A DNA stretch of 64,000 bases from HGM12587 sp964602445 (GTDB lineage: Bacteria; Bacillota; Clostridia; Lachnospirales; Lachnospiraceae). The translations under genes were made by a program, and so were the position numbers. Under the pieces are notes generated by a model, which saw only the letters and a program-made list of their open reading frames with translations, did no database searches and had not been told where the DNA came from. Each line of letters opens with the position of its first letter. Within the stretch, counting starts at the first letter, position 1. Below, one piece after another: positions 8,161-16,590 of the stretch. The stretch covers positions 104,448 to 168,447 of the forward strand of contig CAZRQV010000004.1 in assembly GCA_964602445.1 (NCBI GenBank). The letters are read 5' to 3'.

Positions 8161-9504
8161 TTATTTATCTTTTTGCATCAATACCGAAAATGCGATCAAA
8201 CAAATGAATACAGAAATGACTGATCCTGACGAAGTTGCAAGTCCCATTGGAAATAAACTGTCCGGAAACATTGTCGAAGTCAGATACACTCCCGGAATCC
8301 GCATCAGCATAATTGCAATGATATTATGTAAAAAGGAAAGTTCTGATCTTCCGATGGCACAGAAATATCCGCTGAAACAGAAATGGATTCCTGCGAAAAT
8401 ACAGTCCCATACATATCCGCGTAAATACTGACCGCCCAATCTGACTACTTCCATTCCTTCCGCCGTCGCTGTATCTGTAAACAGTCCCACTACCGGTTCT
8501 GCCACAAACTGCATCGTCACTGCCACAACACAGCCAAATCCAACCGCAAGGATCACCGCATAACGGAGCGTTTCAATCGCACGTTTCGGTTTTCCGGCTC
8601 CGATATTCTGTGCTCCAAGTGCAGATACGGTAGAAAGCAGGGAAGAAGGCACAAGAAACAGGAAACTGATCACTTTTTCCACAATACCTACTGCGGCCGA
8701 ATCATTTAATCCACGATGATTGGCAATGATGGTGATAATGATAAATGCGATCTGGATCAATCCATCCTGAAGTGCTACCGGAACACCAATCTTTAAAATA
8801 CTGCCCATTGCTGTACGGTTCGGTTGAAAATCCCTTTTTGACAAATGAATCCCGGTATTTTTCTTTAAAATCATTCCCAAAGACACTGCGACACTGATTG
8901 CCTGTGACAATGTGGTTCCCAGCGCTGCCCCTGCCGGACCCAGATGAAAGATTCCCATAAAAATATAATCTAATATGATATTGGCAGCACATGCAATGGC
9001 GATAAAATACATGGGACTTTTCGAATCTCCCATTCCACGAAATATTGCACTGAGCACATTATAAGCAGTAATAAACGGAATTCCGATAAAGCAGATGGTC
9101 AGATACGCTTTTGTCCCTGCAACTGCATCTGCTGGCGTAGACATCACTGCCGTGATCGGATCTACAAACAATACTAACAGCAATGCCAATACTGCCGCCA
9201 CTGCCATAAAAATCGTTACTGTATTCCCAATTCCGATGGCAGCCTTCTTTTGATCTTCTGCGCCGATAGACTGACCGATAAATACGGTCGCCCCCATGGC
9301 AAGTCCCACGATCATCACTGTCAGCATATGCATGACCTGAGAACCGATGGAAACGGCTGTGGTCTGTGCAACGGTACCAAATTGTCCGATAATATAAAGG
9401 TCTGCCATTCCATAAAGCGTCTGAAGTAAATACGAGAACAAATACGGCAACGAAAAGATCAGGATATTTTTCCATACACTGCCGCTGGTTAAATTTTTTT
9501 CCAT
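8161..9504 (-). CDS. MATE family efflux transporter
   Basis: A 447-residue MATE protein with about 12 helices. It opens MEKNLTSGSVWKNILIFSLPYLFSYLLQTLYGMADLYIIGQF, and the second half begins near residue 230 (ILKIGVPVALQDGLIQIAF). It is paralogous to, but clearly different from, the exporter at 1384-2730. The start at 9504 has AGGAGGAAG upstream. It appears monocistronic. The role would be cation-coupled export of an unidentified substrate. Confidence 0.9.
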   Translation of the reverse strand: MEKNLTSGSVWKNILIFSLPYLFSYLLQTLYGMADLYIIGQFGTVAQTTAVSIGSQVMHMLTVMIVGLAMGATVFIGQSIGAEDQKKAAIGIGNTVTIFMAVAAVLALLLVLFVDPITAVMSTPADAVAGTKAYLTICFIGIPFITAYNVLSAIFRGMGDSKSPMYFIAIACAANIILDYIFMGIFHLGPAGAALGTTLSQAISVAVSLGMILKKNTGIHLSKRDFQPNRTAMGSILKIGVPVALQDGLIQIAFIIITIIANHRGLNDSAAVGIVEKVISFLFLVPSSLLSTVSALGAQNIGAGKPKRAIETLRYAVILAVGFGCVVAVTMQFVAEPVVGLFTDTATAEGMEVVRLGGQYLRGYVWDCIFAGIHFCFSGYFCAIGRSELSFLHNIIAIMLMRIPGVYLTSTMFPDSLFPMGLATSSGSVISVFICLIAFSVLMQKDK

Positions 9505-9580
9505 AACAAACTTCCTCCTCTGTCTATAAATAAAATAATAAACTCCATAATCAATGCAGAGTCAAGGATTTTTTCAATAA

Positions 9581-9616
9581 AAAAGGAATGTCAGTATTTT
9601 TACCCACATTCCTTTT
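9581..9616 (-). terminator. Terminator downstream of the RlmD-type gene
   Basis: AAAAGGAATGT and ACATTCCTTTT form an 11-bp perfect stem. On the minus strand it is followed by TTTTTTATT. Confidence 0.8.
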
Positions 9617-9690
9617 GATCTTAATATATTCATTCACTCAATGCCGCACTGGTTTTTCATCTGGTATTCTCCGGCACCGATGCTGCCGAT

Positions 9691-11043
9691 TTAACATTTA
9701 GATAAAAGGCACACCGTCTCGACATTTCCTGTGTTCGGGAACATATCTACGCAGCAGCATTTTTCTACCTGATATCCACGCTCCTGTAATGTTACCAGAT
9801 CTCTCGCTAACGAAGTCGGTTTACAGGAAATATAGATCATACGATCTACACCATAGTGAATGATCTTCTCCAATGCCTTCGGATGAATGCCGTCTCTTGG
9901 CGGATCCAGTACGATAAAGTCCGGTTTTTCTTCGATGGTGTCCAGAACTTTCAGCACATCACCGGCCAGAAACTCGCAGTTTTCCAGTCCGTTCAGTTTT
10001 GCATTTACTTTTGCTGCTTCTACAGCTTCCTCGATGATCTCCACACCTACTACTTTTTTCGATACGGCTGCCAGAATCTGTGCGATCGTACCGGTTCCGC
10101 TGTACAGGTCAAACACGATCTGGTCTTTGGTACTGCCAATATATTCTCTTGCTTTGGAATAAAGTACCTCTGCTCCCAGAGAATTGGTCTGGAAGAAAGA
10201 GAACGGAGAAATTTTAAACTTCAGTCCTAACAGTTCTTCATAAAAGAAATCCTGACCATATAAAATATCGGTACCGTCATTCTGCACCACATCTGCCAGA
10301 CTGTCATTTTTCGTATGCAGGATTCCGGCAAATTTTCCCTGGATCGGAAGTGCCAAAAGCTTTTCCACCCATGGCTGCAGATCCACTTCCATCTGTGTAC
10401 TGGTTACCAGATCCACTAAAATTTCCTGTGTTTTGACCGCTTTTCTGACCAGTAAGTGACGCAGATATCCTTCATGGCGCATTTTCTGGAAAAACGGAAC
10501 TTCTGCTTCGCGGAAATGTTCCAGTGTGGCTGTCAGGATCAATCTGAAATCCTGATCTACAATCTGGCAGTTCTCCACTTCTACGATATCATAAAAACCG
10601 CCTCTCTTATGCATTCCCAGAGAGAGAGGACCTCCTTTATAAGCATCTCCAAAAGAGAATTCCATTTTATTGCGGTATTCTGTATGTACCGGACTTGGAA
10701 TGATTCCTTCAAATGGAATTTCCGGACAGACCGGTTCCAGTAAGGCACGTACCTGTGCTTCTTTCATTTTCAGCTGTTCTTCATAAGGCAGGGTCTGGAA
10801 CTCACAGCCGCCGCAGATGCCGTAATGCGGACATGGGGATTCCGTTTCTGCCGGAGATTTTTCTAAAATTTCCAACAGTCTTCCTTCACATTTTCCTTTT
10901 CTCTTTTTTGTGATCGAGAGACTGATCTTCTGTCCTGCCAAGGCATGCTTTACGATCACTTTTTCATCTTCAATAGTTAAAACACCTTTATTAGGGAAGG
11001 CTACATACTCTACCACGCCTTCACAAACCTGTCCTTTTTTCAT
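9691..11043 (-). CDS. rlmD: Class I SAM RNA (uracil-C5) methyltransferase, RlmD/RumA type
   Basis: A 450-residue member of the TrmA/RlmD family, which methylates C5 of uracil in 23S rRNA (or tRNA). It has an N-terminal TRAM-like RNA-binding domain (about residues 1-60) and an iron-sulfur cysteine cluster (CPHYGICGGC near 71-80). The SAM-binding motif is VFDLYSGTGT near 312, then LDPPRDG. The catalytic-cysteine motif is YISCKPTSLARD. The length fits RlmD-like proteins of Firmicutes. Which uridine it modifies cannot be told from sequence alone, because clostridial genomes often carry two or three paralogues. It is transcribed alone, with a terminator at 9581-9616. Confidence 0.85.
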   Translation of the reverse strand: MKKGQVCEGVVEYVAFPNKGVLTIEDEKVIVKHALAGQKISLSITKKRKGKCEGRLLEILEKSPAETESPCPHYGICGGCEFQTLPYEEQLKMKEAQVRALLEPVCPEIPFEGIIPSPVHTEYRNKMEFSFGDAYKGGPLSLGMHKRGGFYDIVEVENCQIVDQDFRLILTATLEHFREAEVPFFQKMRHEGYLRHLLVRKAVKTQEILVDLVTSTQMEVDLQPWVEKLLALPIQGKFAGILHTKNDSLADVVQNDGTDILYGQDFFYEELLGLKFKISPFSFFQTNSLGAEVLYSKAREYIGSTKDQIVFDLYSGTGTIAQILAAVSKKVVGVEIIEEAVEAAKVNAKLNGLENCEFLAGDVLKVLDTIEEKPDFIVLDPPRDGIHPKALEKIIHYGVDRMIYISCKPTSLARDLVTLQERGYQVEKCCCVDMFPNTGNVETVCLLSKC

Positions 11044-11112
11044 CTTTTCTCTTATCCTTTTCCCCTGTTTTCAATCACCTTGTAAACTATGGTGTCCCAT
11101 AGAACAAAACGA

Positions 11113-11134
11113 GCTGTCCTTTTTTGAGGACAGC
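11113..11134 (-). terminator. Terminator downstream of the acidic small membrane protein gene
   Basis: GCTGTCCT pairs with AGGACAGC around a T-rich loop. T-rich sequence lies on both sides, so it may act in both directions. Confidence 0.6.
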
Positions 11135-11144
11135 CCCTGATTTT

Positions 11145-11417
11145 TTATTCTATTGTATCGTCTACTAAATCGTCTGTTTCGTCATCTTCATCATCAAAGA
11201 AATCTTCGTCGTCATAACAATCGAAGTCATCATCGATCTCATCTTCATAATCTTCCAGATAATCCGGTTTAACGAAACGATATACTGCATACACGATTCC
11301 TGCAACCGCTGCAATGACTAAAACTGCACCTGCAATACAGATTACCAGATTACATTTCTTTTCTTTTGCTTCTTCTTTTTTAAGGATCTTTGCTGCTAAT
11401 TCTTCTACTTTGCTCAT
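11145..11417 (-). CDS. Small single-pass membrane protein with a highly acidic tail
   Basis: A 90-residue protein in three parts: a charged N-terminal helix (about residues 1-20, Lys/Glu rich), one membrane helix (about 23-47, LVICIAGAVLVIAAVAGIVYAV), and a C-terminal tail from about 53 with some two dozen Asp/Glu residues and hardly any basic ones. I do not recognise a named family. The start is supported by GGGAGG upstream, and a terminator follows the stop. The topology (positive N-terminus inside or outside) cannot be fixed from sequence. The acidic tail could bind cations or a basic partner, but that is a guess. Confidence 0.7.
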   Translation of the reverse strand: MSKVEELAAKILKKEEAKEKKCNLVICIAGAVLVIAAVAGIVYAVYRFVKPDYLEDYEDEIDDDFDCYDDEDFFDDEDDETDDLVDDTIE

Positions 11418-11579
11418 ATGACAAGACCTCCCTGTTTCACTTTTACAGAATTCTGATTTCTACCGGATTCTGCGATTCATTTCTCATATGATACCACAAA
11501 ACACTTCTTTTTACTAGCGAATACAAAATATTTTATAGCTATTTTATAAATTTTTCGTTTCTGTTCTTTTCCGTTTTCT

Positions 11580-13805
11580 CTAATCGCTGATCTTTTTTAA
11601 TTTTGCAAAGGAGGCAAACATTTTCTTCCGTCCGCATCCGTCAAAATCAACCGCGACTTCGTAATCTCTGCCGCCTTCTGTAATTCCGGCAACCGTTCCT
11701 TTTCCGAATTTTATATGCTGTACTCTGTCACCCACAGTATATTCCAGACTGTCTGCTTTCGTGACAGTAAACTGCTGTACCGCTTTTGGTTTTTCCCGAA
11801 ATGTTTTTTTTCTTTCCATCCAGGACTCCGTTTTCGGAAGTTCCACTGTTTTCTCTTTTCTGACTTCGCATCCTCTCTGAAGATATTTTTCCGGCACTTC
11901 TTTCATAAAACGGGATACCTGATTAAACTGATTCTCACCGCGGATCATACGCATTCTTGCTGCAGTCATTGTCAGTTTTTTCATGGCTCTCGTAATCCCT
12001 ACATAGCAAAGACGGCGTTCTTCTTCAATCTCTGCTTCCGGATCATCTGCTGCGATAGACATATAGCTCGGAAACAGGCCATCTTCCAGACCTGCCAGAT
12101 ACACATACGGAAACTCCAATCCTTTGGCACTATGGAATGTCATCAAAAGCACACGGTTTTCATCATCTTCCATGCTGTCAATATCCGCAACCAGTGCTAC
12201 TTCTTCCAAAAAGGCAGAAAGAGGTGGTTTTTCCTCTTCATAGTTTTCTTCAAAAGAAGCTGCTTTTGTGATCAATTCATCAATGTTTTCCAGTCGTGCC
12301 TTTGCTTCATCGGTTCCTTCTGCTTCCAGCTCTTTTTTATAACCGGTCACTTCCAGAATATCTTCGATCAGTTCTGTCACGGACAATTCTTCTGCTTTGG
12401 CACGGAATGATTGAATCAGAAGTGCAAAATTTTTCAGTTTCGGTACACTTCTGCCCAGCTGCGGCACGCCCTCCGCATTGGCAAGCACCTCAAAAAAGCT
12501 CATTTCATGAGTATCTGCAAACTCCTGAACCTTATCCTGTGTGGTCTGCCCGATTCCACGTTTCGGAATATTAATGATCCTTTTTACCGCCAGATCATCC
12601 ACTGCATTATCAATGGTCTTTAAATAAGCTAAAATATCTTTGATTTCTTTTCTTCCATAGAAATTGATCCCACCGATCAAGCGGTACGGAATGTTATTAC
12701 GGATAAACTGTTCTTCAAACAGACGGGACTGGGCATTGGTACGATAAAGAACTGCATGATCCTGATATCGGCTGTCGGACTGTCGGACACTTTTTCGGAT
12801 CTGCTCTGCAATGTATTCTGCTTCCTCAAATCCATTGTGGAATTGACGGAAATAAATTCCCTCGCCGTCCTCTTTTTCTGTCCACAATCGTTTGGATTTT
12901 CTTCCCTTATTATTTGCGATTACTGCATTTGCCGCATTCAGAATATTTCCTGTCGAACGGTAATTCTGTTCCAGCTTGATTACTTTCGCCTCCGGGAATA
13001 CCTGTTCAAAATTTAAGATATTTCCAATGTTGGCCCCACGGAATTTGTAAATAGACTGATCATCATCACCTACAACACACAAATTCTGATATTTTTCTGC
13101 CAAAAGACGTACAAACTGAAACTGTGCGGTATTGGTATCCTGATACTCATCTATCATAATATATCGGAAACGTTCCTGATAACGATCCAGTATGTCCGGA
13201 TGCGCTCTAAAAAGCTCTACTGTTTTCACGATCAGATCATCAAAATCCAATGCATTATTTTTCTTCAGTGCTTTTTGATATTCCAGATAGGCACGTCCGA
13301 ATAACTTCATCTTATAATCTTCCCCTGCATTCAGAAGAAATTCTTCCGGCGAGATCAGCTCATCTTTCGCATGGGAGATCACATTTAAAAAAGTCTTTTC
13401 TTTATAAATCTTCGGATCCAGATTCATACTGCGGATCACCGATTTCATAACTGTTTTCTGGTCATCTGCGTCATAGATCGTAAAATTCGTATCATATCCT
13501 AAATAATCAATGTATCGTCTTAAGATCCGTACACAGGTAGAATGAAACGTAGATACCCAGACCGCCTCACTTCCAAACTCTACAATCTGATCCACACGTT
13601 CCCGCATCTCTCCTGCCGCTTTGTTGGTAAAGGTAATTGCCAGAATGTTCCACGGATTGACACCGCATTCCTCAATCAGGTATGCAATCCTGTGCGTCAG
13701 CACCCTGGTCTTTCCGGAACCTGCACCTGCAAGGATCAGCAGCGGGCCTTCCGTGCATAATACCGCTTCTTTTTGTCTATCATTTAATGTATCATAAATA
13801 CTCAT
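11580..13805 (-). CDS. pcrA: ATP-dependent DNA helicase PcrA/UvrD
   Basis: A 741-residue superfamily 1A helicase for repair and replication-fork maintenance. All core motifs are visible: Walker A GAGSGKT near residue 27, DEYQDTN near 221, GDDDQSIYKFRGA near 246, QNYRST near 279, and TFHSAKGLEFPYVYLAGLEDGLFPS near 556. The C-terminal Tudor-like segment (YTVGDRVQHIKFGKGTV) is typical of PcrA and contacts RNA polymerase in Bacillus. The length is standard. GAGAGGA precedes the start at 13805. The promoter at 13847-13875 carries a LexA-like box, so induction on DNA damage is likely. The ligA partner seen in Bacillus is not adjacent. Confidence 0.95.
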   Translation of the reverse strand: MSIYDTLNDRQKEAVLCTEGPLLILAGAGSGKTRVLTHRIAYLIEECGVNPWNILAITFTNKAAGEMRERVDQIVEFGSEAVWVSTFHSTCVRILRRYIDYLGYDTNFTIYDADDQKTVMKSVIRSMNLDPKIYKEKTFLNVISHAKDELISPEEFLLNAGEDYKMKLFGRAYLEYQKALKKNNALDFDDLIVKTVELFRAHPDILDRYQERFRYIMIDEYQDTNTAQFQFVRLLAEKYQNLCVVGDDDQSIYKFRGANIGNILNFEQVFPEAKVIKLEQNYRSTGNILNAANAVIANNKGRKSKRLWTEKEDGEGIYFRQFHNGFEEAEYIAEQIRKSVRQSDSRYQDHAVLYRTNAQSRLFEEQFIRNNIPYRLIGGINFYGRKEIKDILAYLKTIDNAVDDLAVKRIINIPKRGIGQTTQDKVQEFADTHEMSFFEVLANAEGVPQLGRSVPKLKNFALLIQSFRAKAEELSVTELIEDILEVTGYKKELEAEGTDEAKARLENIDELITKAASFEENYEEEKPPLSAFLEEVALVADIDSMEDDENRVLLMTFHSAKGLEFPYVYLAGLEDGLFPSYMSIAADDPEAEIEEERRLCYVGITRAMKKLTMTAARMRMIRGENQFNQVSRFMKEVPEKYLQRGCEVRKEKTVELPKTESWMERKKTFREKPKAVQQFTVTKADSLEYTVGDRVQHIKFGKGTVAGITEGGRDYEVAVDFDGCGRKKMFASFAKLKKISD

Positions 13806-13846
13806 AAATTATCCTCTCTGTTATGATCAGCTTATTTGTATTTTTC

Positions 13847-13875
13847 AGTATACCACACGTATGTTCGGTTATCAA
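13847..13875 (-). promoter_or_regulatory. SOS-type promoter of pcrA (LexA-like box in the spacer)
   Basis: On the minus strand TTGATA (13870-13875) and TATACT (13847-13852) are 17 bp apart. The spacer contains CGAACATACGTGTG (13854-13867), which matches the Gram-positive LexA consensus CGAACRNRYGTTYC at all but one of its well-conserved positions. A repressor bound here would sit between -35 and -10. Confidence 0.7.
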
Positions 13876-13934
13876 TCTTCTTTCTAACGGAAAAGGGAAT
13901 TCCATCCTGCATTTCTTAATATTCTCGAAAAGGC

Positions 13935-13963
13935 TTGCAATGTGGGATTCTATATTTTATAAT
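13935..13963 (+). promoter_or_regulatory. Promoter of the PHP/YerC-like/pepD genes
   Basis: TTGCAA (13935-13940) and a perfect TATAAT (13958-13963) are separated by 17 bp, 37 nt before the PHP start codon. It diverges from the pcrA promoter. Confidence 0.7.
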
Positions 13964-14000
13964 GTAACGTATTAAAGTATGAAATTATAAGGAATTTGAC

Positions 14001-14732
14001 ATGAATTATGTTTTAGACACCCATACCCATACTTTGGCAAGCGGCCACGCTTACAGCACACTTCGTGAGATGGCTTATGCCGCCAGCCAAAGGGGATTGA
14101 AAATTCTGGGGATCACTGAGCATGCACCAAATATGCCCGGCAGCTGTCACGAATTCTATTTTCGAAATCTTCGGATCGTAGAACGGCAGATGTACGGTGT
14201 TGATCTGCTTTTAGGAGCAGAATTAAATATTCTGGATGCTGACGGTACGGTCGATCTTCCCGAATCTACGCTGCGGAAACTTGACATTACCATTGCAAGT
14301 CTCCATACTCCCTGCATGAAACCAGGCACCTTAAAGGAAAATACCAATGCCTATATCAATGCAATGAAAAATCCGCTGATCAATATCATCGGTCATCCGG
14401 ATGACAGGCGTTATCCTGTGGATTATAAAGAAGTGGTTCTTGCCGCCAAAGAATATCACACTTTGCTGGAGCTGAACAATTCTTCTTTAACAGAAGGCGG
14501 TTCCAGAGTGAATGCAGAACCGCTGGATATCGAACTTTTAGCCCTTTGTGCTGAGTACGAAGTTCCCATTGTGATCGGCAGTGATGCCCACATCGATCAT
14601 GAGGTAGGAAATCACGACAAAGCCGCTGCACTTCTGGCAAAAGTGAAGTTTCCGGAACACCTGATCGTAAATCAGGATGCAGATTATTTAAAAAAATACG
14701 TAAATCGTTATAATAAAGGAGAACAATTATGA
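14001..14732 (+). CDS. PHP-domain phosphoesterase (YcdX type)
   Basis: A 243-residue PHP-fold metal-dependent phosphoesterase. The metal-ligand motifs are in order: DTHTHT near residue 6, TEHAPNMPG near 39, the GHPDDRRY segment near 131, and GSDAHIDHEVGNH near 193. YcdX-like enzymes are trinuclear-zinc phosphatases of uncertain natural substrate. The start at 14001 has AAGGAA upstream. It overlaps the next gene by 4 nt (ATGA), implying translational coupling to the YerC-like regulator. It is not the CpsB-type PHP phosphatase, which lies at 48943-49632. Confidence 0.88.
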   Translation: MNYVLDTHTHTLASGHAYSTLREMAYAASQRGLKILGITEHAPNMPGSCHEFYFRNLRIVERQMYGVDLLLGAELNILDADGTVDLPESTLRKLDITIASLHTPCMKPGTLKENTNAYINAMKNPLINIIGHPDDRRYPVDYKEVVLAAKEYHTLLELNNSSLTEGGSRVNAEPLDIELLALCAEYEVPIVIGSDAHIDHEVGNHDKAAALLAKVKFPEHLIVNQDADYLKKYVNRYNKGEQL

Positions 14733-15028
14733 GTAAAACTGTAAAAACAGAAGCTGTAGACCATCTTTTTGATGCCATTCTTACCCTAAAAGATAAAGAA
14801 GAATGCTATACCTTTTTTCAGGATGTATGCACCATCAACGAACTGCTCTCTCTTTCCCAGCGCTATGAAGTAGCAAAAATGCTGAGAGAAAAAAGAACTT
14901 ATCTTGAGATTGCAGAAAAGACCGGTGCTTCCACTGCAACCATCAGCCGCGTCAACCGTTCTTTAAATTACGGCTGTGACGGATATGATATGGTATTTTC
15001 CAGACTGGAAAAAGTAGAAAACAAATAG
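14729..15028 (+). CDS. TrpR-like/YerC-family DNA-binding protein
   Basis: A 99-residue helical protein of the YerC/YecD (TrpR superfamily) group. The helix-turn-helix signature is LEIAEKTGASTATISRVNRSL near residues 62-82, preceded by LSQRYEVAKML. In Firmicutes these small regulators often lie beside pcrA or related genes, and here pcrA is the divergent neighbour beyond the PHP gene. It overlaps the PHP gene by 4 nt and is followed 19 nt later by pepD. The regulatory target is unknown. Confidence 0.88.
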   Translation: MSKTVKTEAVDHLFDAILTLKDKEECYTFFQDVCTINELLSLSQRYEVAKMLREKRTYLEIAEKTGASTATISRVNRSLNYGCDGYDMVFSRLEKVENK

Positions 15029-15047
15029 AATTGAAGGGATCTATCAA

Positions 15048-16502
15048 ATGAATGTATTAAACAATCTGGAACCTGCTGCTGTGTTTCATTTTTTCGAAGA
15101 AATCTGCAGCATTCCACATACCTCTTTTCACGAAAAACAGTTAAGTGACTACTGTGTCGCTTTTGCAAAAGAACGAAATTTATATTATGAACAGGACGAG
15201 CTTGGAAATATAATCATCATTGCCGAAGCAACCAAAGGTTATGAAAACGTAGAACCGATCATCTTGCAGGGGCATTTGGACATGGTAGGGGACAAAGCAC
15301 CTGACTGTGACCTTGATTTAGAAAAAGACGGACTGCGTCTTTGCATTGACGGAGATTGGATCCATGCAGACGGAACTACGTTAGGGGGAGATGACGGTAT
15401 TGCAGTCGCTTACGGACTGGCAATCTTAGATTCTGATGAAATCCCGCATCCACGTTTGGAAGTGGTATTCACTGTTTCCGAAGAAGTAGGACTTTTAGGG
15501 GCTTCCGGAATCGATCTTTCCTGCTGCCGTGCCAAACGTCTGTTAAACATTGATTCCGAAGAAGAAGGAATATTTACCGTTGGATGCGCCGGCGGTATTC
15601 GTGTTCAGTCCGATATTCCGGTCAGCAGATGCTCTGCTTCCGGTCTTCGTCTGGATTTCCGTTTTCACGGTATTTTAGGCGGACATTCCGGTATTGAGAT
15701 CAACAACGGTTTGGCCAATGCCAATGTACTGGCAGGACGTTTTCTTATGGCTTTAAAAAATGTCTGTGATTTCAGCATCATTACTTTTCAGGGCGGCGTA
15801 AAGGAAAATGTAATCCCAAAAGATGCCGGCTTTTCCCTGATGATTTCAGAAGATCAGCGTTCCGCTGCGGAAGAGGCACTGGCTGCATTTAATGCACAGA
15901 TCAAAGCAGAATATGCTGCTGCCGATCCGGATGCAGTCCTCCTCATGACCGTTTCCGGTGATGCCAAACTTCCGGTTCTGACTGCTGATTCCGGTTCCAA
16001 ATTGATTACAGCATTGAATCTGATGCCAAACGGTGTTCAGTCTATGTGCATCGACCTTCCGGGACTGGTGGAAACCTCCCTGAATCTGGGTGTCGTATCT
16101 TTGACAGAAGAAAATCTGCAGTTATGCTTTTCGATCCGAAGCTCTGTTGCTTCTGCAAAAGCATATATCATCGAAAAAGTAACGCTCTTTACCGAATTTT
16201 TAGGCGGCAGCGTATCCAAATCCGGTGAATATCCGGCGTGGCCGCTGGCACGGGAATCTGCATTCCGTGATCAGTGTATCGAAGTTTATGAAAAACTGTA
16301 TGGAGAAAAACCGCAGGTAGTGACCATTCATGCAGGCCTGGAATGCGGAATCCTTTCTGAAAAGATTCCGGGACTGGACTGTATCTCCATCGGACCAAAC
16401 TTAAAAGAGATCCACACCATCAAAGAACGAGCTTCCATCTCTTCCATCGCAAGAGTCTGGGAATTCGTAAAAGCAGTACTTGCTTATCAACCATCCATCT
16501 AA
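15048..16502 (+). CDS. pepD: Aminoacyl-histidine dipeptidase (M20 family)
   Basis: A 484-residue M20C dizinc dipeptidase that cleaves Xaa-His and other dipeptides in the cytoplasm. Motifs include QGHLDMVGDK near residue 75, TTLGGDDGIAVAYGLAI near 109, and the catalytic Glu pair EEVGLLGA near 145. HAGLECG lies near 427. The length is normal (about 480). AAGGGA precedes the start, which follows the YerC-like gene by 19 nt, so it is probably the last gene of that operon. A strong terminator follows. It could also serve peptide salvage with the epimerase at 17899-18996. Confidence 0.93.
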   Translation: MNVLNNLEPAAVFHFFEEICSIPHTSFHEKQLSDYCVAFAKERNLYYEQDELGNIIIIAEATKGYENVEPIILQGHLDMVGDKAPDCDLDLEKDGLRLCIDGDWIHADGTTLGGDDGIAVAYGLAILDSDEIPHPRLEVVFTVSEEVGLLGASGIDLSCCRAKRLLNIDSEEEGIFTVGCAGGIRVQSDIPVSRCSASGLRLDFRFHGILGGHSGIEINNGLANANVLAGRFLMALKNVCDFSIITFQGGVKENVIPKDAGFSLMISEDQRSAAEEALAAFNAQIKAEYAAADPDAVLLMTVSGDAKLPVLTADSGSKLITALNLMPNGVQSMCIDLPGLVETSLNLGVVSLTEENLQLCFSIRSSVASAKAYIIEKVTLFTEFLGGSVSKSGEYPAWPLARESAFRDQCIEVYEKLYGEKPQVVTIHAGLECGILSEKIPGLDCISIGPNLKEIHTIKERASISSIARVWEFVKAVLAYQPSI

Positions 16503-16510
16503 AAAATAAA

Positions 16511-16537
16511 GGCGTGACCGTTTTGGTCACGCCTTTT
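16511..16537 (+). terminator. Terminator of the pepD operon
   Basis: GGCGTGACC and GGTCACGCC form a 9-bp perfect stem followed by TTTT. It lies 9 nt after the pepD stop. Confidence 0.9.
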
Positions 16538-16590
16538 CATTTCACAAGATTCTTTTTTTTGCTGTTATCACATTCCAGCCAATCCCTCTG

